From the NCBI GenBank assembly GCA_973895155.1, contig OZ316895.1, positions 1,922,001 to 1,986,000 on the forward strand: DNA of 64,000 nucleotides, in the 5' to 3' direction. The translations under genes and the position numbers were made by a program. Source of the DNA: Marsupella aquatica (lineage: Eukaryota > Marchantiophyta). The notes under the pieces are model-generated. The model searched no databases. It was not told the DNA's origin and saw only the letters and a list, made by a program, of their open reading frames with translations. Below, one piece after another: positions 62,483-64,000 of this stretch. Positions within the stretch are counted from its first letter, which is position 1. The number at the start of each line of letters is the position of its first letter.

Positions 62483-64000
62483 GCCGCTGCCAGCCCCAAG
62501 GTCTGCTGCCGTGCGTCCAGTCCTACCACGACTGGAGCAACCACCCTGCTACACAGCCAGTCTTGCCCCAGCTGCATGCCGCATCCTTGTAATCTGCCTC
62601 CCTTCCACCTCGCCCCGGTTTGGACTTGTTGGACAAATAGGGCCATTTGGGGCGACAATTGACATATGTTGCCCCGGTTGATCCTGGCCAATTGACAGGT
62701 TGGGCGGGAGGGTGTGGAGCTTGATCGGGAGAAGGGTCGGGGGATTGGACAGGTCGGGTGTTGCTCGGGGGTCAGGCTGGCCAAAAGTCGGGCGGGGAGG
62801 TCCGGTTGGGGGGAGGGCCGGTTGGGAGTCGGGCAGGGAAGGCCGGTCGGGGGGACTGCTCCCTTCGAGAGCCTGTCTGGGATGAGGCGGGCGAGCGACG
62901 AGCCAGACCGGGAGAGAGCGAGCGGGACTGGGAAGGTACCAGGCTGGGAAAGGTTGGGACCCGGCCGAGAGGGGTCAGGACAGTTTGGGACCGGGCCGGG
63001 AATGGTTTGGGAATTTTTGGTCCCAGCCAGGGAATATAAGAGAATATTGGACAAATAGACCATTTTTGAGAGGACAAGTTGTCATTTGTCGTGTCGGACA
63101 AGTAGACATCTTGTCTGACAGTGAAAATCGGGCACCTCACCTTGACAACTCCCTCTCTCCCACCTTGCTCCATTTCCGTCCCTCCCTCCCTGACGACCTG
63201 CCCAAAAAAAACTCCCCAATAGCCCCCAAGTCGACTCAAAAAGGAGTTGAGGGAGGCAACTTCCTCCCTGCACACCCTGTGACTCGCTGGCCCCCTCCGT
63301 GTATCCTTCCTCCCTTTGCGTCTTCTCTCCCTCCTCCCTCACTCCTTTCCCTCCCCCTCCATATTTCCCCCCCCCCCATCTTGACCCTCTCTCTCCCTAC
63401 CCAGCACCTCCCTTCCCCCTCCACGCCTTGACTCCCTCTCTTCCCCCTCCACACCTTGACTGTCCCCTTCTTGGTCCACCTCCATCGCCGCATGTCCACC
63501 TCTGCGCCTGGACCTGACACTGTTGCACTCCCCCCTTGCCCGCACGATCGGCCTATGAAGAACCCTAGGGAGGGACCATCCCTAGGTCTTGGGTTCAGGC
63601 TTGGGGGCCTCACTATATGGATGCCTCTCCATCCCATGCAACATTTTTAGGCCTCGGATCCCTATAAAGTTAGAATATTCTTGGAATATTCCAAAATTTT
63701 GGTTAAAACAACCCTAATTATGCTCTTATAAGTCTCAAAATTGGATTTTAAAATACCCTATTATTTTTCTCCAAAAATTCTTAAGTCTTCCCTTTGAACC
63801 AATAAAATGACCCTATATTACGTCACACGTTGTCGTAGGGATTCCCTATAGAAGGTTAGAATCCATATTGTGTTATCAGAGTTTATGTGGAAAGACTTTT
63901 ACTTAGAAATTATATAGTAGTAATATTATAGCATATAGGCTATATTATGTATGCACAGTATACATTCTATGGTGATGCACAATAGTTCTACCAACTACAG
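62483..64000. other. G-rich then polypyrimidine non-coding sequence, repeat start at window end
   Basis: 62.7-63.0 kb is G-rich on the plus strand with many GGG runs. 63.14-63.48 kb is almost pure C/T with a run of 13 C at about 63,367-63,379. Long overlapping open frames here are products of base composition. From 63.65 kb the sequence is AT-rich, and its last ~100 bp resemble 60.54-60.73 kb, indicating another copy of that repeat running off the window. Confidence 0.55.

Noticed and set aside
62664-62695. Possible 18S rRNA 5' end (GGTTGATCCTG)
   Set aside because: The match to the conserved start of 18S rRNA covers about 11-15 bases and the following sequence does not continue as rRNA.
62473-63637. 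Several long overlapping open frames on both strands
   Set aside because: G-rich and C/T-rich sequence removes stop codons in all frames; the translations are Pro-, Gly- and Ser-biased without domain features.

Overview
The window is nuclear DNA from a plant. It has multi-exon genes with GT-AG introns, a plastid-type cysteine desulfurase with an apparent transit peptide, an ARMC6-type armadillo protein, a Ty1/copia element primed by initiator Met-tRNA, and long AT-rich stretches full of repeats. The proteins do not fix the species. A non-flowering land plant (bryophyte or lycophyte grade) is my guess, at low confidence.

Layout. 0-8.8 kb: mostly non-coding, with a C/G-rich block (3.3-4.8 kb) and one possible terminal exon at the left edge. 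8.8-10.1 kb: a single-exon gene for a Ser/Pro/Arg-rich, probably disordered protein whose true ATG gives an N-terminal MGQCLS lipidation-type sequence. 10.1-14.8 kb: non-coding with small duplications. 14.8-31.96 kb: the unusual region, described next. 34.5-42.2 kb: two tandemly duplicated secreted alpha/beta hydrolases. 43.7-47.5 kb: ARMC6-like gene, 9 exons, minus strand. 50.0-54.1 kb: NFS2/SufS-like gene, 10 exons, minus strand. 55.3-62.5 kb: one complete but decayed copia retrotransposon with both LTRs, PBS and PPT. 62.5-64 kb: G-rich then polypyrimidine sequence, and the start of another repeat.

The 14.8-31.96 kb region looks like one large mobile element, or a cluster of related ones. 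It holds an FCP1/HAD-phosphatase-like gene; a long broken gene joining a ParB-like segment to an N4/N6-type DNA methyltransferase-like segment; a gene built from repeats of a DUF8039-like domain; and two divergent paralogues of a putative RNase H-fold transposase (DUF7869-like). Three different families of short palindromes are spread among these genes, one family per gene neighbourhood: CCTCGCCCCAAGGGCGAGG, GGTCGAAATAATTCCGACC and CGATAA(N2-3)TTATCG. Near both edges lie phased 21-22 bp arrays with a CCCAAA core, and just outside these is a 25-bp inverted repeat with 24 of 25 bases matching. I infer a ~17 kb transposon-like unit that carried its own DNA-modifying and DNA-binding functions. Most of its reading frames now have nonsense codons or frameshifts. 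Family names here rest on motif recognition by eye, not on a search.

The host genes appear unrelated to the element. NFS2 mobilises sulfur for plastid Fe-S clusters, ARMC6 is a conserved armadillo protein of unclear function, and the hydrolase pair is probably secreted.
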